From: Embiotoca jacksoni
Taxonomy: Eukaryota; Chordata; Actinopteri; Embiotocidae
Direction: 5' to 3'
Assembly (NCBI GenBank): GCA_022577435.1
Contig: JAKOON010000012.1
Location: 13,831,585 to 13,895,584 of the forward strand
Length of the DNA stretch: 64,000 bases
Shown one piece after another: positions 1 to 13,500 of the stretch. The position numbers were made by a program, and so were the translations under genes. The stretch's first letter is position 1, and each line of letters opens with the position of its first letter. Below the pieces are notes generated by a model. That model had not been told where the DNA came from. It searched no databases and saw nothing but the letters and a program-made list of their open reading frames with translations.

Positions 1-546
1 GGATTACTTTCCAGAATTAACTGCTCTGAATCAACAAGCACCGAGAAAACGATCCGATTTTAAATGGGAAGGAGATCAGTACATGCAATGCATTTCTCTA
101 CAGGGGTTTTGTGCACCAACACTGCCTACTTGAAAAGTCAGGGAGTGATGGGGCTAGTTTGAAAGACACAATGCCTCGACAAATGACTAGATCTCTGGAG
201 TCACATCTTAACATGTAAATGTTACTGAGCTCCTCTGGAGGGGGGATCAGTGCAGTACTACTGTCCCTGAACTCCCCTCCCGTGACCTGCTCTTCATCAC
301 CCTTCAGTGGAAAAGAGATCTCTATGGATAGTTTTATAGCTGCTCACATCAATTAATCACAGGTTGTAGCTATTAATTGCAGCCTACTTAAGTAAATCCA
401 ATTCCACTGCGTTCTCAAATGTCAAATACAAAGTTTACATCTGTGCCAACTACATTTAAAAGCTGACATTAGCTAACAGCCTAAACTATGCAAAACACAT
501 GCATAAACAGGAAGGGAAACAGAATAAAAAGCAGCTGACCACGTAC
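1..546 (-). other. csmd3 intron after sushi 6 (partial)
   Basis: This is the start of the intron that follows the sushi 6 exon, and it runs out of the window. I see no CUB7 exon, repeat or transposon signal in it. Confidence 0.7.
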
Positions 547-735
547 CCACACACCTTGGCAGAGGGGCACTCCACATGTGCCGGCCACCTCCCAAGCAAA
601 CAATCTCCCTCACCCCCTGCAGACGGTAGCCCGTGTTGCAGAAGAACGCAAGTGAGTCACCGATGCCAAACCTGGAGCCTGTGTGCCAGCCAAACCGAGG
701 CTTTCCAGGGTCCTGACAGGGTTCTAGATTGTACT
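547..735 (-). CDS. csmd3: csmd3 exon: sushi (CCP) domain 6
   Basis: This 189-bp phase 1-1 exon has acceptor tcttgtttgcag and donor gtacgt on the minus strand. It encodes EYNLEPCQDPGKPRFGWHTG, then SRFGIGDSLAFFCNTGYRLQ, then REIVCLGGGRHMWSAPLPRC and a Val. The four cysteines and the Trp are intact. CLGGGR..WSAPLPRCV is the conserved CSMD ending before CUB7. The exon ends with the first base of a codon that should continue as AECG in an exon below position 1. This is the last coding exon seen in the window. Confidence 0.93.
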
Positions 736-3700
736 CTGCAAACAAGACAGCCAAAATATATGTTGCAGCAAATATAAATGTTGTGTAGAAAATGTAGATT
801 ACTGCATTTGTTTCTTATTATTTTCAAAATCCGTCTTTATTTTTGCTCCCTTCAAAGAATAGAGCATGCTCAGCCACAGAAAGCAATATTGTAGCTGGTG
901 GGGATTAACTGTCTTGCTCAAGGACACTTCATCAGGTTTGGACACGTGCCTAAAGCTTGAATCCAGGATGTCTAGATAAAGGATGGGCTCTCTAAAACTA
1001 GGCCACCCTCTGAGCAATATTTTTATACGTGGGCTGTTGGTGGCCTAATAATTTGAGAAGATGCAACTTGGGTTGTGAAAGAAGAATAAAGTCTCGCTCC
1101 CATCAGCATTTCTCTCACGACCCTGTATCTGGTAGCATGCAGAACTACGTCGGCCTATTGATTAAAGCACATCAGAACATTACAGCAGCACTCTACTGTA
1201 GGATGTGGCCCGAGCATTAGCAGACTTTCATCGAAGGTCATAAAAGGTTAAAAAATGAATTCTAATCAGGAAATCTGTAGATGCTAATTACAGAGCATGC
1301 AAGGACACACACACACAAACTCAGAAGTTTCATGAATATTCATAGCTGCATAAGTTATGCTTCACTTCAGCGAACAGCAGGCAAACATTTAGCCAAAATG
1401 CTCATAAAGCAGACTCTCTCTCTCTCTATCTTTTTCTACTTTACTATGTCTCTCCGTCCAACGCTCTCCTTCTCTCACTATCCGCCCTCTCTATCAACCC
1501 AGCTCACTCAGCATCACCATCTGTCTCATCTTCTCCCTCTCCCTCTCCACCTCCCTCTCCACCTCCCTCTCCACCTCTAATTCTCCATTCCTTGGTCTCT
1601 GTATGGGGTGCCCATTATTTCTGTACAACACCACTGCCCCGTCGTCTCCTCGGTCCTCAGGACACGGGGCCACATGGCATGCTTTGATGATCATTCTCAT
1701 CACGGTCAGACACCCTCTACCTGCATGACCCTGTTGTCTCTTAATTATCCTCCTCTGACCGGCAGCAGCCTGAGGCACGGCCTGCCTTCAGCCTGCTACC
1801 ATTCTGACCGACAAATCACTCCTCACATGTTACTTTATGCACGCTTTAAAAAGGCTCTGTGCTTTTGATCTCATCCCTAAATGAGTTGTCTTTCTCTTTC
1901 GGTCACCGCTTTCTATTCCTCCTTAACAGCTCTACCCACCACATTTTCAGCACCCTTTTGCCTCCTCCACACAAATCATCCTCCTTCCCCTGTAAAAACC
2001 TTCGCCACCCATCCTGTGTATATGGTCATCAATAGTCCCCTCTCCATTCTTCCTACAGACAGAACCCAAGTATGCCTTCATGCCCTCATACCCGAGAAGG
2101 AGATGTTGAATCCCTGCAGCGATATGGAGAAGTCCGAAATGAAACGTAGCTGTGCCTTGAAGTTCCCATACAGACCGGCATTAACCGGCGCAGGCCTCTC
2201 GGAGCCAGTGAGTCTCGCCAGTGGCTGAGCAAAGCTGCCGTTTTCTGTTATCAGAAGGTAGTCGTGGTGATCCTCCAGGTGGAAGGAATGAAAAGTGAAC
2301 TGGACACCTTGAAGGAGAAAATAAGAAAGTCTGGTGCTAGAGGTTTTTGAGAAAATACAAAGAATCCCTGATAAAGATGCAGAAAGAGCCTTGAAAATAA
2401 TAAAACAAAGGGCACAGACTAAAGCTGAATACAATTACCTCCAACAGAATCTAAAATATGAAATTGAAAATGTTATCACGATTAAAAATCATGAATGTAA
2501 ATTTTGTTGTTTTGGGTTTAGCTTGCCCAAGACATCTTTCAACACAATATATTTTTAAATAATAAATGGTGTAATCCTTACAGCAGAAACATCATACTAA
2601 AATGAATCCTGAAATTATTATACGGAAACAAAAAAAGTTCAATTTAAAATTAGACAAAAAAATAACAGGAAATGAAAAATGCCAAATGAATAGAAAACCT
2701 AAAGTCAAGAAGTTAAAATGTTGGATTTTTAAAGCTTTTATTACATTTCCATTTTCCTTTTCCATTTAAAAACATATCCAGAAATAAGAATGGCCTTTCT
2801 TCCTGTACAGGACAATCTCCCCTTGTAAAACTACAACTTGAGGACAGCACACTCCTAACTGGCCTACAGCAAGCCAATGGTACAGATTCGTAAAATAAAT
2901 CTATGGCACCAAAGAACATCTATAACTTGTGTTGAGGTCGGTCAACCATATTCTATATAGATTCTACATCAAAAAATAGTATTAAACATTTATGGAAGTA
3001 AGAAAGATCCATGTCTGGAAACTGTATAGAGTGTGTGCTTCTATTCTATCACGCTATAACTCAGACCCGATAACAACATCTTTATCCCATCCATGATGGT
3101 CAGTTGGCTGCTTTTCAGGACAATCAGTGCTGCCATTTCAATGCCATCTGTTGAATCTGTTCAAATAGGCCTCTATAATGTGCTCCACAATGTTTGGCTC
3201 ACTTGATAAGGGAAATCCCAAATGGCCCTAAAATAAATCACCAAATTAAATGATTGATTGTGATCTGTAAAATAGCAATTATACTACAGAGCGTAAAGGC
3301 AAATAATCAATCAATTATGAGCCATCCCTGTGAGGAGACTTCCCAATATTGTACAGTACTGTAGGTGCGTGACATTGGTGAATAGTTAAATAGCTGGCAT
3401 CCCAGGAGATTAATTTGTTTACTAGTGATTAACCATAGGTAAAAAAAAAAAAAAAAAAAAAAAAGGAACAAAAGGGGGATAGAATGGTTTTCACATATAA
3501 AGTGAAAGTGTTGTATATATTTTTACAAGTAGAACAGAAAACCCCTGATGGAAAGAATCACCTGAGCTTTAGGCAATGCATATGGAATTGTAAGACATCA
3601 ATAAATGAAAACCATCTAAAGTATATATGAATTGTGTAGGACATAGACTATTGTAAAGTGTCTATGATATGGATTTATTTTGTTTTTGCTCAGCTCTGTA

Positions 3701-4235
3701 AGTCGTGAGAATCTGCCTCTCTGTCAAGCCTGGAAACGAGGTGTGAGCTGGTCAATGGCCAATATTGTGACGGAGAAGAGACGTTCTGGTGAATCCTGTG
3801 AATGGCAGGGACATGTCCTTATGTTGGAAAAGTCCCTTGGTGTTTGTTTCAAGAATTTATCCAGATTAAGTTATTGTCTTGGTCCAAAAAACAATTGAAC
3901 TGAAACCACGGACCGAAATGTTAGTGGCATGAGCGTGAACATGGCAGAAGCTGATCAGGTGGCCCAAGAGAAAGAGGTTAAGAGCCAGTAGCCAGGAAAG
4001 AGAAGTGCCAGCAGCTGGATGTCGCGTGAGTGGAAGGTTGTGGATAATTGTGCTGGAGGCCTTGAGGTGAGCCCACTTTTTCACCCCCAGTCTGACAGCC
4101 AGACGGTGCTCATTTCTCTCCTGTGCTATTATATGCATAGCACAGCACAGCACTCTGGAAGCCTTGGGACAATGGCCATCTAAATTGTATTTCCCAGAGT
4201 GGGCAACTGAAATTGACACGTGATTAAAAAGACAT

Positions 4236-4301
<66 letters not shown>

Positions 4302-7300
4302 CACAGTGTATGTAAAAGTTGTTACCTTCCCAATTTTGCCAATTTTTTTAAATGTTTTTAATACAAGGTTTGGTACTAACTGCCTCAAACTAAATTCCTT
4401 TGTCATTTTGAATAATTTGCTGTGCCATATGAGGCCCCGTGTTAAATTCAACTAGTTAATTATTTGAAGGTTTTCTAAGTTGTTGTTATCGGTTCACATT
4501 TGTGGGTGCAATTAAGTTCTCTGCCTCCAGTTATTGTTGAATGTTAAAGGACGTATGTAAGAAATAAAAAGTGTTATTGTTATGACAATAACAAAGGCAT
4601 AAGACAGAAAAAAATGAATGGCACAGTGCAGTTTAAAACAACGCTAAGGTGTAAGTGTGAGTTACATAAGGAAGGATAAAGTGATGTTACTGTGTACTGC
4701 ACTAATTTATTGTGTACTGCACTAATTTATATATATATGGAGTTTCTATAAGGATACATGCAATACATTTGTATTAAATATAACTATTAACTTTTCTTAG
4801 CAAGTTTAAGTATGTGGAAAATAATTACATTGCTCTTGAAACCTTTGAGGTGTAAATAAATAAATAAATAAAAGTAGGTATATGTTGTTTTACAATTCAG
4901 AGAAGAGGCTGAAAAGTCAAAGAAAAGTCTAATGACAATAGAGTTGCAGGTTTTGACAAATATAATCAACTGGTAATTGTACAAAGAATTTAGTATAACA
5001 TTTCAAAGGGCCTTTTGGAAAAGGATAAGAAGCACCATGGTAGAATATAAGAATAATACAGCAAGGGCACTGAGATAAGCTCAGTGTGCTTTTCAGATAA
5101 TAATGAATAAGAACATCTTGGAGCACTGGTTGGTAATCACATAACTGACAGTGATAACAGAATTTAACCAATAAAATAAAGAGTAATATGTGAACAAAAA
5201 TTAGATACCAGAATTCTCTTAGATGGTGGGCCACATAAACGTCAAGGCTGTTCATTAAAATGAACGGCGTAAAAAATGTATAAAATGCAATATTCTCTTA
5301 AAAATGTCCAAATCTATCTAACCGAGGAATGTTAAAACCAACCAACTGTACATAATTTGTTCAAATAAGTCATAATAGGTGGAAGTACTACTGATAAGAA
5401 CGAGCTACAAATTAAAATGAATTCCCCGATACGGGAACACACACCTGAGAAAAGGACTTATAGGTAATTTTTCATATTCTGGCCAGCTGCCAATGATGAA
5501 AGAAGTACACTTAAATTATCTTTGCTTTAGTGAAATATATGCTTTAACCACTTTTCACTTTATAATAAGAAATCCCTGTGATGCTCTCAAAATCTGTTGA
5601 GGGGGTGTCCTTTTAAGTTTGAGACTTTGGCCTTTGTTAAAACTATTTTAAGTGTCACTGGTAAAATAAACATGCTGTTACTGAGGTGTAGTGTGTGAAT
5701 TCATGGAACCCTTTAAATTAAAGCGGGGTTTTCCTACCTTTTCCATGGCTGACTTCTACTGTCCACGTACAGTTCAGAGAGTTAGGATACAGCTCCGGGT
5801 AGCCAGGTGATAAGATGATCCCCCCAGGGCCCCTGATATCCCCACCACATGATGCTGAATAGAAAGGGAAGATAATGAATGATAACTGTTGCTGAAAAGA
5901 AAAAAAGTGAAAATTGTAAATGAACCTATAAATCCTTCACCTGAAGACAGAGGAGCGATTCAGATGAATAATGCATTTTAGTCATATCACATCCCGTTCT
6001 GCTATTTTTATGAGTACCTGTAATTCTGCCAACACAATGAGTTTTTTTGCTCCCTCTCTCCAAACCAGCCCGACTGTCTAACATGACAATAAATTATTCA
6101 TTAATGCAGCTATTTATCCATATTTTCGTCTCTCCTGGTAGCTTAAACTGAAAGACATTCTCAGAAAACAAGATCATCCATTAAATTTACTTACAATACA
6201 CAAGAACTGACAAGCATATTCAACAGATCAGCCGGTTTTCAGGAGTTTTTGGGGATTGTTGTGATTAAAAATGCATGATTTTTAAGCAGCTTTTCTCAAA
6301 AATTGCGACGCATTTTGCATAGATTTGTTTATTGCATTGAAATTGCAGGAAATGGATATAATTAAAAGTCGAAGAACAACGACCTGATAAACAAAGAGTC
6401 AGATGCAATTACTTCCCATGATAATAAGCATTGTGCACATTACAAAAATAGCTGGAAATATTTTAGTTCTCACCTTTTTTTTTTTTTTTTCTGAACTTAA
6501 AGCCCAAAGTTACAGAGACATGAAAGTGACATAGCTTAACAAATCAGTCTGCGAGTGTAATATAGAACACATAGGCTACTTCCAAAAAAGTAATTTAAAT
6601 GCTTTTTAAATAATATTGATTCAACTGTATGCTAAAGCAGTAAGGGTGAATAAAACTCATGTAATTTAACATTTTATCAATGATTAGACTGATGCATAGG
6701 GTTTATGGGAAATGTGGTCTTAACATGAGAATTGGGCAACCAATCGTCACAATTCTGTCACTTCCAGTTTTGTCTTTTTTTCCATGGATGTAGTTCCAGC
6801 ATTTGGTTTGTTTTAATGATGAGAGGAGAAGTTGAAGAACCTTAATGACTGTAAATGAGGACTGTTTGTTTGGAGAGGCTTACTTGTGCCATAATTCCTT
6901 CAGCAGAGCTTCTATTGACTGTAATGCGAAGATATTGCGAGAATTGGTTGAATTTCAATTCATTATTGTGATCGCAAGAAGGCAGGAGGGACTGATTAGA
7001 GCATTTGTATTTATTTTTTATTGTGACATCAAAGTCATTTTAAATGTCTCCCAAATAGAAATAATTATCATCCAACGACTGTCGAGTCAGGTTGGGTAGA
7101 TAATCCAGTAGCAACCCCCCATGCAGAGTAGTTAAAGATGAGATGATAGGAAATGTTGTCTGAAGATACAACGCTCGTGTCACCTCGGAAATATGACTCA
7201 TGAGTCAGGGACTATTGACATAATGTACTCCCAGAAAGCTCCTTATCTCATCAAAGGAAGTTAATGAGATAAATCTCTATCCTCATTGGCTGCCGGGGAC

Positions 7301-7468
7301 TGGAAGGTTCATTCCAGATCTGCCTGAAGGTTAGCTGGTCTAATTGGGTATTGTTCAAATCTATAAATGTGTTCTCATGCTCTCGGTTTCGGTTTCAACT
7401 AAAAGGTCATTTTACATACAGCATTCATAAAATTTGACAAGATTTTGATTATCATGTCTTTCTTTTTA

Positions 7469-7559
<91 letters not shown>

Positions 7560-10500
7560 ATCTTTGGCCTGACCAGCCAAAGGGTGGCATTACAACCAAA
7601 TGCAAAGATACCTTGCTCAAAACAGCTATCGTTGACAAATATTAGAAGTAGAACTCTTGTGCATGTACATATTTTCAAAGTAATGAATGTCAGATGATGT
7701 TTTGGAGGATCAATGGAATGCCTGGGGCTCCACAGCTGTACACACCCACCCCACTCTTATCCTCTCCTTCCACCCTTGGGCCCTCCAGCAAGCAGAACAC
7801 ATCAAGGACTGAATCCTTACCCACCAACAAAATTATATCAAATATTTTATTAATGAGCCAAAATTACATAAAGTCATTAAAAGTGGATGAGGATCCTTGG
7901 CAAACGATCTACTTTAGAGGCTCCATAGGCAGAGAGCCAAGGCATTTGGCACCAGTCTGGCAAACACCTAGGCAAGAAAATGCTCCCAGACATAAAATGA
8001 GAATAACCATTGGGCTGAAGCAGTATGACACGGCTCTGTATCATATGCATGGTATGGTGCTCCCCACCAACCCTTGCATGTATTTTATTTGTTATTTTGT
8101 TTCAGTTGAGTGATCTGTGACTAAGGCACATCATTTATGGGTTGCACAGCAACAATAATTGCCACAATTGTCCTTTAGTGTGCTTCTAAAACAGAACAAA
8201 AAGCTAAATTGTACTAACACAGCCCAGAGAATGAGAAATTATGTGAGATTTCAGAATTATCAGGAATATGCTGAGCTTCATGCTTTGAAGTGGAGCATAA
8301 TCTGTCTTCAGTATTACATGATTCATAACACCACAGTAAGTTGTTCTCGCAAGCAGTGAGTCTATTTGCTGAATAAAAAGCACTTCGACAAGCATCAAGC
8401 TTCTGTTTGGTTAGTCAAACCTGCTGTGGGCGATCCACATACACTCAGCTATGCTTGTGTTGTTACCTCTTGCCAACGAGACCAAGCTATTTTTCAGGGT
8501 GGATAAGAATCTGAAGAACCCAGTTACCAATTGAGAAAGTGCATTTCAGTTTCTAGTTGCAGCATCCCGCAAGTATTTGGGGCAAACGATTGACCATGTA
8601 TACATACTGTATGTGTAAAAATGCTCTTCATTCTCTCAAAATGATGCTTGTATCCTAATCTATCCTAAGCTTATCTGGTGCTGTCACAAATTCAAGCAGT
8701 GTTTCAAGTTATCGCCAATTATTACATCTCCTTTAAAAACTCTTAACATTCATGCAAAAATACTTAATAGACACAAGGGTCAGTTCTTGTATTTTATGAT
8801 CCTTTTCCAGTTTCTGTGTACATACCATCACAAGTGGGCAGTGGGTGGCTCCAAAAGTGGTTCTTCTCACAAACTAGTTGTTCTTCGTGACTCAGTCTGT
8901 AGCCGGGGTCGCACTGGAAGGACACCGTGGAGCCGATTGACAGGTCATGGCTCAACCGTGCACCATTCACTGGGATGCCAGGATCCATACAGGAGTACGT
9001 GTCCAATGTGACAACTAGAGGAATTAAAGTCAAATATTATTCTTAAATATGTTTGAAACACATGTTCATTTTTATACTGGCAATTAAATGAACTACTGCT
9101 GCATTTCATGTTTATAGGACTGCGACACACAAGTTCACCAGCTTGATTTTGTTATTAGTTTTGTGTTTATCTATGAACTAGCTGTCTGTTACTGTGACTT
9201 TTGATGATAATGTTGTAGTGTGCACATGTGCACTATGTATTAAGTACAGCATTACTGTTAGACTGACTGCTGTGTCATTCTGACACGCAGTATATTAGAT
9301 TTTGTTGAACTATTAATACAGTCTGGGTGGTCTACTCTGCTTATAAACATGACTTTTTGGCTACAGAGGTATGTTGATGTCATACAGCATTCATGAAACA
9401 CAAAGCGCAAATTCTATTTCTGCTTTCACTTACGTTTCTAGGTCGCATTCATCTAAAACTAAGTGCTGATGGAACTTTTGATGTTGGTACAAGCATCTCA
9501 ACAAAAGGTGGTCTCAGGTCGCATACATAATATAGAAAGCAAAGCTTCCTGAGATTTCCTTTGACTTTTAACTTAAAAAAAAAAAAAAAAAAGAATCTTT
9601 GCTCATTCTTACTCCAAACTGAAAAAATGACAAAAGCTTTCAAACAGCACAATGCAGTACAGAGTTGGTAGAAAAATGTACAACTGCACAGACTGCAATG
9701 TTTGACAGTTTCTTTGTGAATAATCTTGATAGATTTGTCGGTTTCGTTGTTGTTGTTTTTTTTAAGAGCACAAGGTTTCATTTTTTTTTTTTTTTTTTTT
9801 AAATCAACAAGTCACTCAATGAAAGAAGGTCAAAAGTAGATTTTAAATACAGTAAGTGCTGCATAGGAGCACAGGGCAGTAGTTGCATGGGGAGAGAGAA
9901 TTGGGGCTATGGCCTTGGTGAAACTGTACAGATATACAGTACTTCCTCCTGTTCTAGACAAGTGTTGGACCACCAGTCACAGTTTTCATAAAATGTTTTT
10001 TTCTTCAGGTTTTTCTCCTTAAGTAAGCTGGTTTCCTAGTAGTGCCAGCTCCCTCTTAATTTCCAGTGATGCAAGCTGCAAAGAGGTGCCCCCGTTTTTC
10101 CCTGTGATTTCCAGGGCTGCCGTTTGGATATCTTCCAAGTAGAATTGCTTTTGATGCACTAAAATATGCTGATTTTAGGTACTGACTGGCAACAGTTGTC
10201 AGGTCATTGGTGGGTAGGCTAAAGAAGCAATTTCAGAACCTGTATTTTAGCACTTACTTCTGCCATATTAAAGGCAATTAAACAGATAAGCATACATTTT
10301 ATGGAGTTACAGGCAAGTTAGTTTGTCTTTAAATAAAGCACATGATCAGTCGCAGATGACAGAAATGGCTTGAGCTACTTTAACTGTGGCCATACAGGCT
10401 ATATTTTGTGTACTAATTCAGAATATGTATTAACCAAGCTGCGGGTATCATCATCTTCATTCGGAGGTATCCTGGTTCCAGTTCAATATCTAGTGTTGTA

Positions 10501-13500
10501 GTAGTCTCAGTTGACTAACCAGTCACAGGTATTTGCAGACATGTAGGCAAATAGTATGCTGCTCATTTTGTTTGGTGGGACAGTGAGCTGACCATGAAGT
10601 GTGTTTCAAAGGTACAGCGGATTATGTAAAATGACACCCATTGCAGAATCAACAAGGACCAGATGCACACACTCTCAGCAAGTCCCAAAATGTTGTATGA
10701 TCTGAAAGGGTTCAATACCTCATTATAATAAATTCTAATCACTTAATGGAAGGGTAGCGCTACTGCATGGCCTGCAGGCGCTACAATTATATGGCATAAC
10801 ATTAGGTAGAAAAATGAAAGTGTACCACAGTTACAGAATTAGGTTTATAAATGATTAGATTATTGTCATTAACCATTCTAATCTGTATAACACCCCAGAC
10901 TGATTATTCCTGTGTGATAACAAGGAGAGTCATTTGTACTTCTGTAGAAAAAACTTATTTTGCTCTACTTCAGTAATAACTTGATATTTTTAGTAAGGAA
11001 ACCTATGAATTTTGCCTTTACATGATAAAAAAAAAAAAAAAGTAGAGCACTCATTGATCACTACTGGTACTGGCCTCGAGGGTGCGTGGATTTGTTAGAA
11101 AATAGTTTTAATTCATCCCTAACCCTATACAGTCCTGGACTGTGCATCGAATTTCCGGGGCTACATGATTTGATAACCTTCTGTAGTATATGTTTGTAAC
11201 TGAATAGATCTAACTGTCCTATACACAAAGGGGAAGATGCTGTGTTTCTCTGCCTCAGTTTATTCACTGCATAATTCACCCTTAGTTTGTACAACCAATT
11301 TTACAAATGAAGTAGGTTAGGTTTCCCCAAAGTATTTCAACAATAAGATATGTCCCAAAAGGCAATGGAAGGAACTAATATGATCTCACTCTTATTGCCT
11401 TTTGATAAGCTCATCAATAAAAGAGAAATGCACTTGAGAGTGAAACATAATCAGACAAAAGCACTTGTGGCCTGCTTTCAGTCAATAATACAGACATAAT
11501 AACAAACTCTGTCTTATGAATCAAATTGGAGTGACAAGGGTAATGGTGCTGGTGCAAACAATTGTGAAAATGGATCATAATATGTCCAGAATATTTTTAT
11601 ATTAGATTTTTCAAAGACTACCCTTTCATGCATAATGATGTGGAAAGAAAAGAAACCTTTGAGAGCTAATGGTTTTCTTCAACTGCTTAGAATTTCTTAG
11701 GCAGTCTGAGCATTTGAAGTCAACCGTACTCTAACAGACTTGCATCTTTAAAACCTCGAGCTACTGTTGCACCTGACGACAGGCAGTAAAGTGCCAGAGT
11801 ATTTTTGGATAACCAAACAGCGAATAGGTCCCTTCCCCCATAGCCATGTTGTCATCTGCGATCACAGCTCCAGACACACGTTTCTGATCAAGTCTTTTGT
11901 TGACAAAAATATCAGCATTTGTTTACATTTCCAGTTTATAACACAAGTGTTTGACCTGCCACTCTAGACTATCTAATACCAGCTGAATAATTTGTATTGA
12001 TCACTACAAAGCTCCTTTCTGAGAGCCAATAGTCACCAAATGATGTTCAGCTCCTTTACCCTGTAGAAAAGGGACTGTGACATGATTCTAGATGGATGTT
12101 TGCTGCACAGACAAATGGTAGTGGCAATTTATGATATTTATGAACATCGGTTTTGACCTTGATTTTCCTCCCCTCCCAAAATAAGCCATGGTTGAAATGA
12201 TGTACTTGCCCTTTTATCCCACTATCTAAACTGAATAAATTTAGTTTCAGCCTGAGAACCAAAGTTCATTAAGGCAAGCTGTTATCAATTTAAACTTTTA
12301 ACTTTACTTGTCCCCAGAGGCCTATTGTTTTTTTTAACAAGACATAGATACAAGACGATGAAATAACACAATCCTAACAAGAGTACAACAAACAGCAGGC
12401 AATGAATGTTGTGGACTTGGGGGAAAATGTCAGATCAGCATGTCATTGACACAAAAAAAATACATAGACATGCAATAACAATTCAACAACCAATGTAAAC
12501 AACATATACAAAATCTACATAGACAGCCAAGGTCGGCAGGATTGCAAGAAATTGACCAGCTGAAATTGTCTGAGCCCATAACCACGGCATGCTTGACTTT
12601 TTGTGTTTGTTGACATGTCAAATTCACTATCTTTGTTTTATTTGACATGTGGGTTTCAAAATTGATTCAGGATGCTTTTAAATCCAATGGAAAATGTAAA
12701 GGTCCCATGTAGCATATAAAAAGATTTCCTTTTTTTTATGTTTATAAGAAAGCGGGCCTGTATACGTACTGTGAACATGTCAAAACATGCAATCCATGGA
12801 CAAATACACATAGCATGTTTAGAAACTGTGCAGTTTGAACTTCTGTAAGTTTGTGTTGTTGCAAACTCAAGCTAATGTCATACACCAGAGTGTGTAAAGT
12901 GTAGGACCTTGAACATCTATTTTGAATGTTAAATACATTTTTATCAAAGATAAATCATTCCAAAACTAATAGTGCATACAAAAATAGCTGATTTAGTTTG
13001 TTTTGCTGTGAATACAGGCAACAGTAGCAGACTCTTACCTTCGTAGAAGATCTTGAAGCCACTGTTTGATCGACTGTTGTCGGTAGTAAAAAGCAGATAC
13101 AGGAAATTACTGCTACTAAACAGGAACTGAGGGACCTGGGTTCCATTAAAGGAGCCAATCAGAGGAGAGAGCAGATTGGGACCGTCATGCACTTCCAGGA
13201 AGTCATAGCTGAGCTCAGTTTGAAACCTTAAAAGTAAAAGAGAAGAGAGATTAGTTTGCAGAATCAACAATTATTTGTATTCAAAACAATACTTCTGCTT
13301 TGACAGAGAAAACATCCAAATTTTGTTGAGATAGATGAGAAGAAATAATTAATTCAACAATTATTTCAATAGTATAAGATCAATGAGTTTCTCGGAAATG
13401 TGATTTAGTATGGGTCAAACAACTGCCATCAACAGAGAACTATCAATATTATTGAAAAATCTGTGCTTCTTTGTTATAAATATAAGAGAATGTGCACATT

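Larger units (their letters stand above)
2308..5737 (-). other. csmd3 intron within CUB6
   Basis: This 3.4-kb intron holds an A24 run (3441-3464), a (TG)31 array (4237-4298), a 9-bp inverted repeat (4572-4593), a duplicated 20-mer (4691-4730) and an AAAT array (about 4853-4872). No additional exon was recognised. Confidence 0.75.

Noticed and set aside
7466..7697. Open frames of alternating Thr-His or Cys-Val
   Set aside because: Pure translations of the (GT)n microsatellite; the same holds at 4224-4455.
7694..8113. Plus-strand open frame of 139 codons
   Set aside because: No recognisable domain, low-complexity Ser/Thr/Pro start, no splice or promoter context, and it lies inside an intron of the minus-strand gene.
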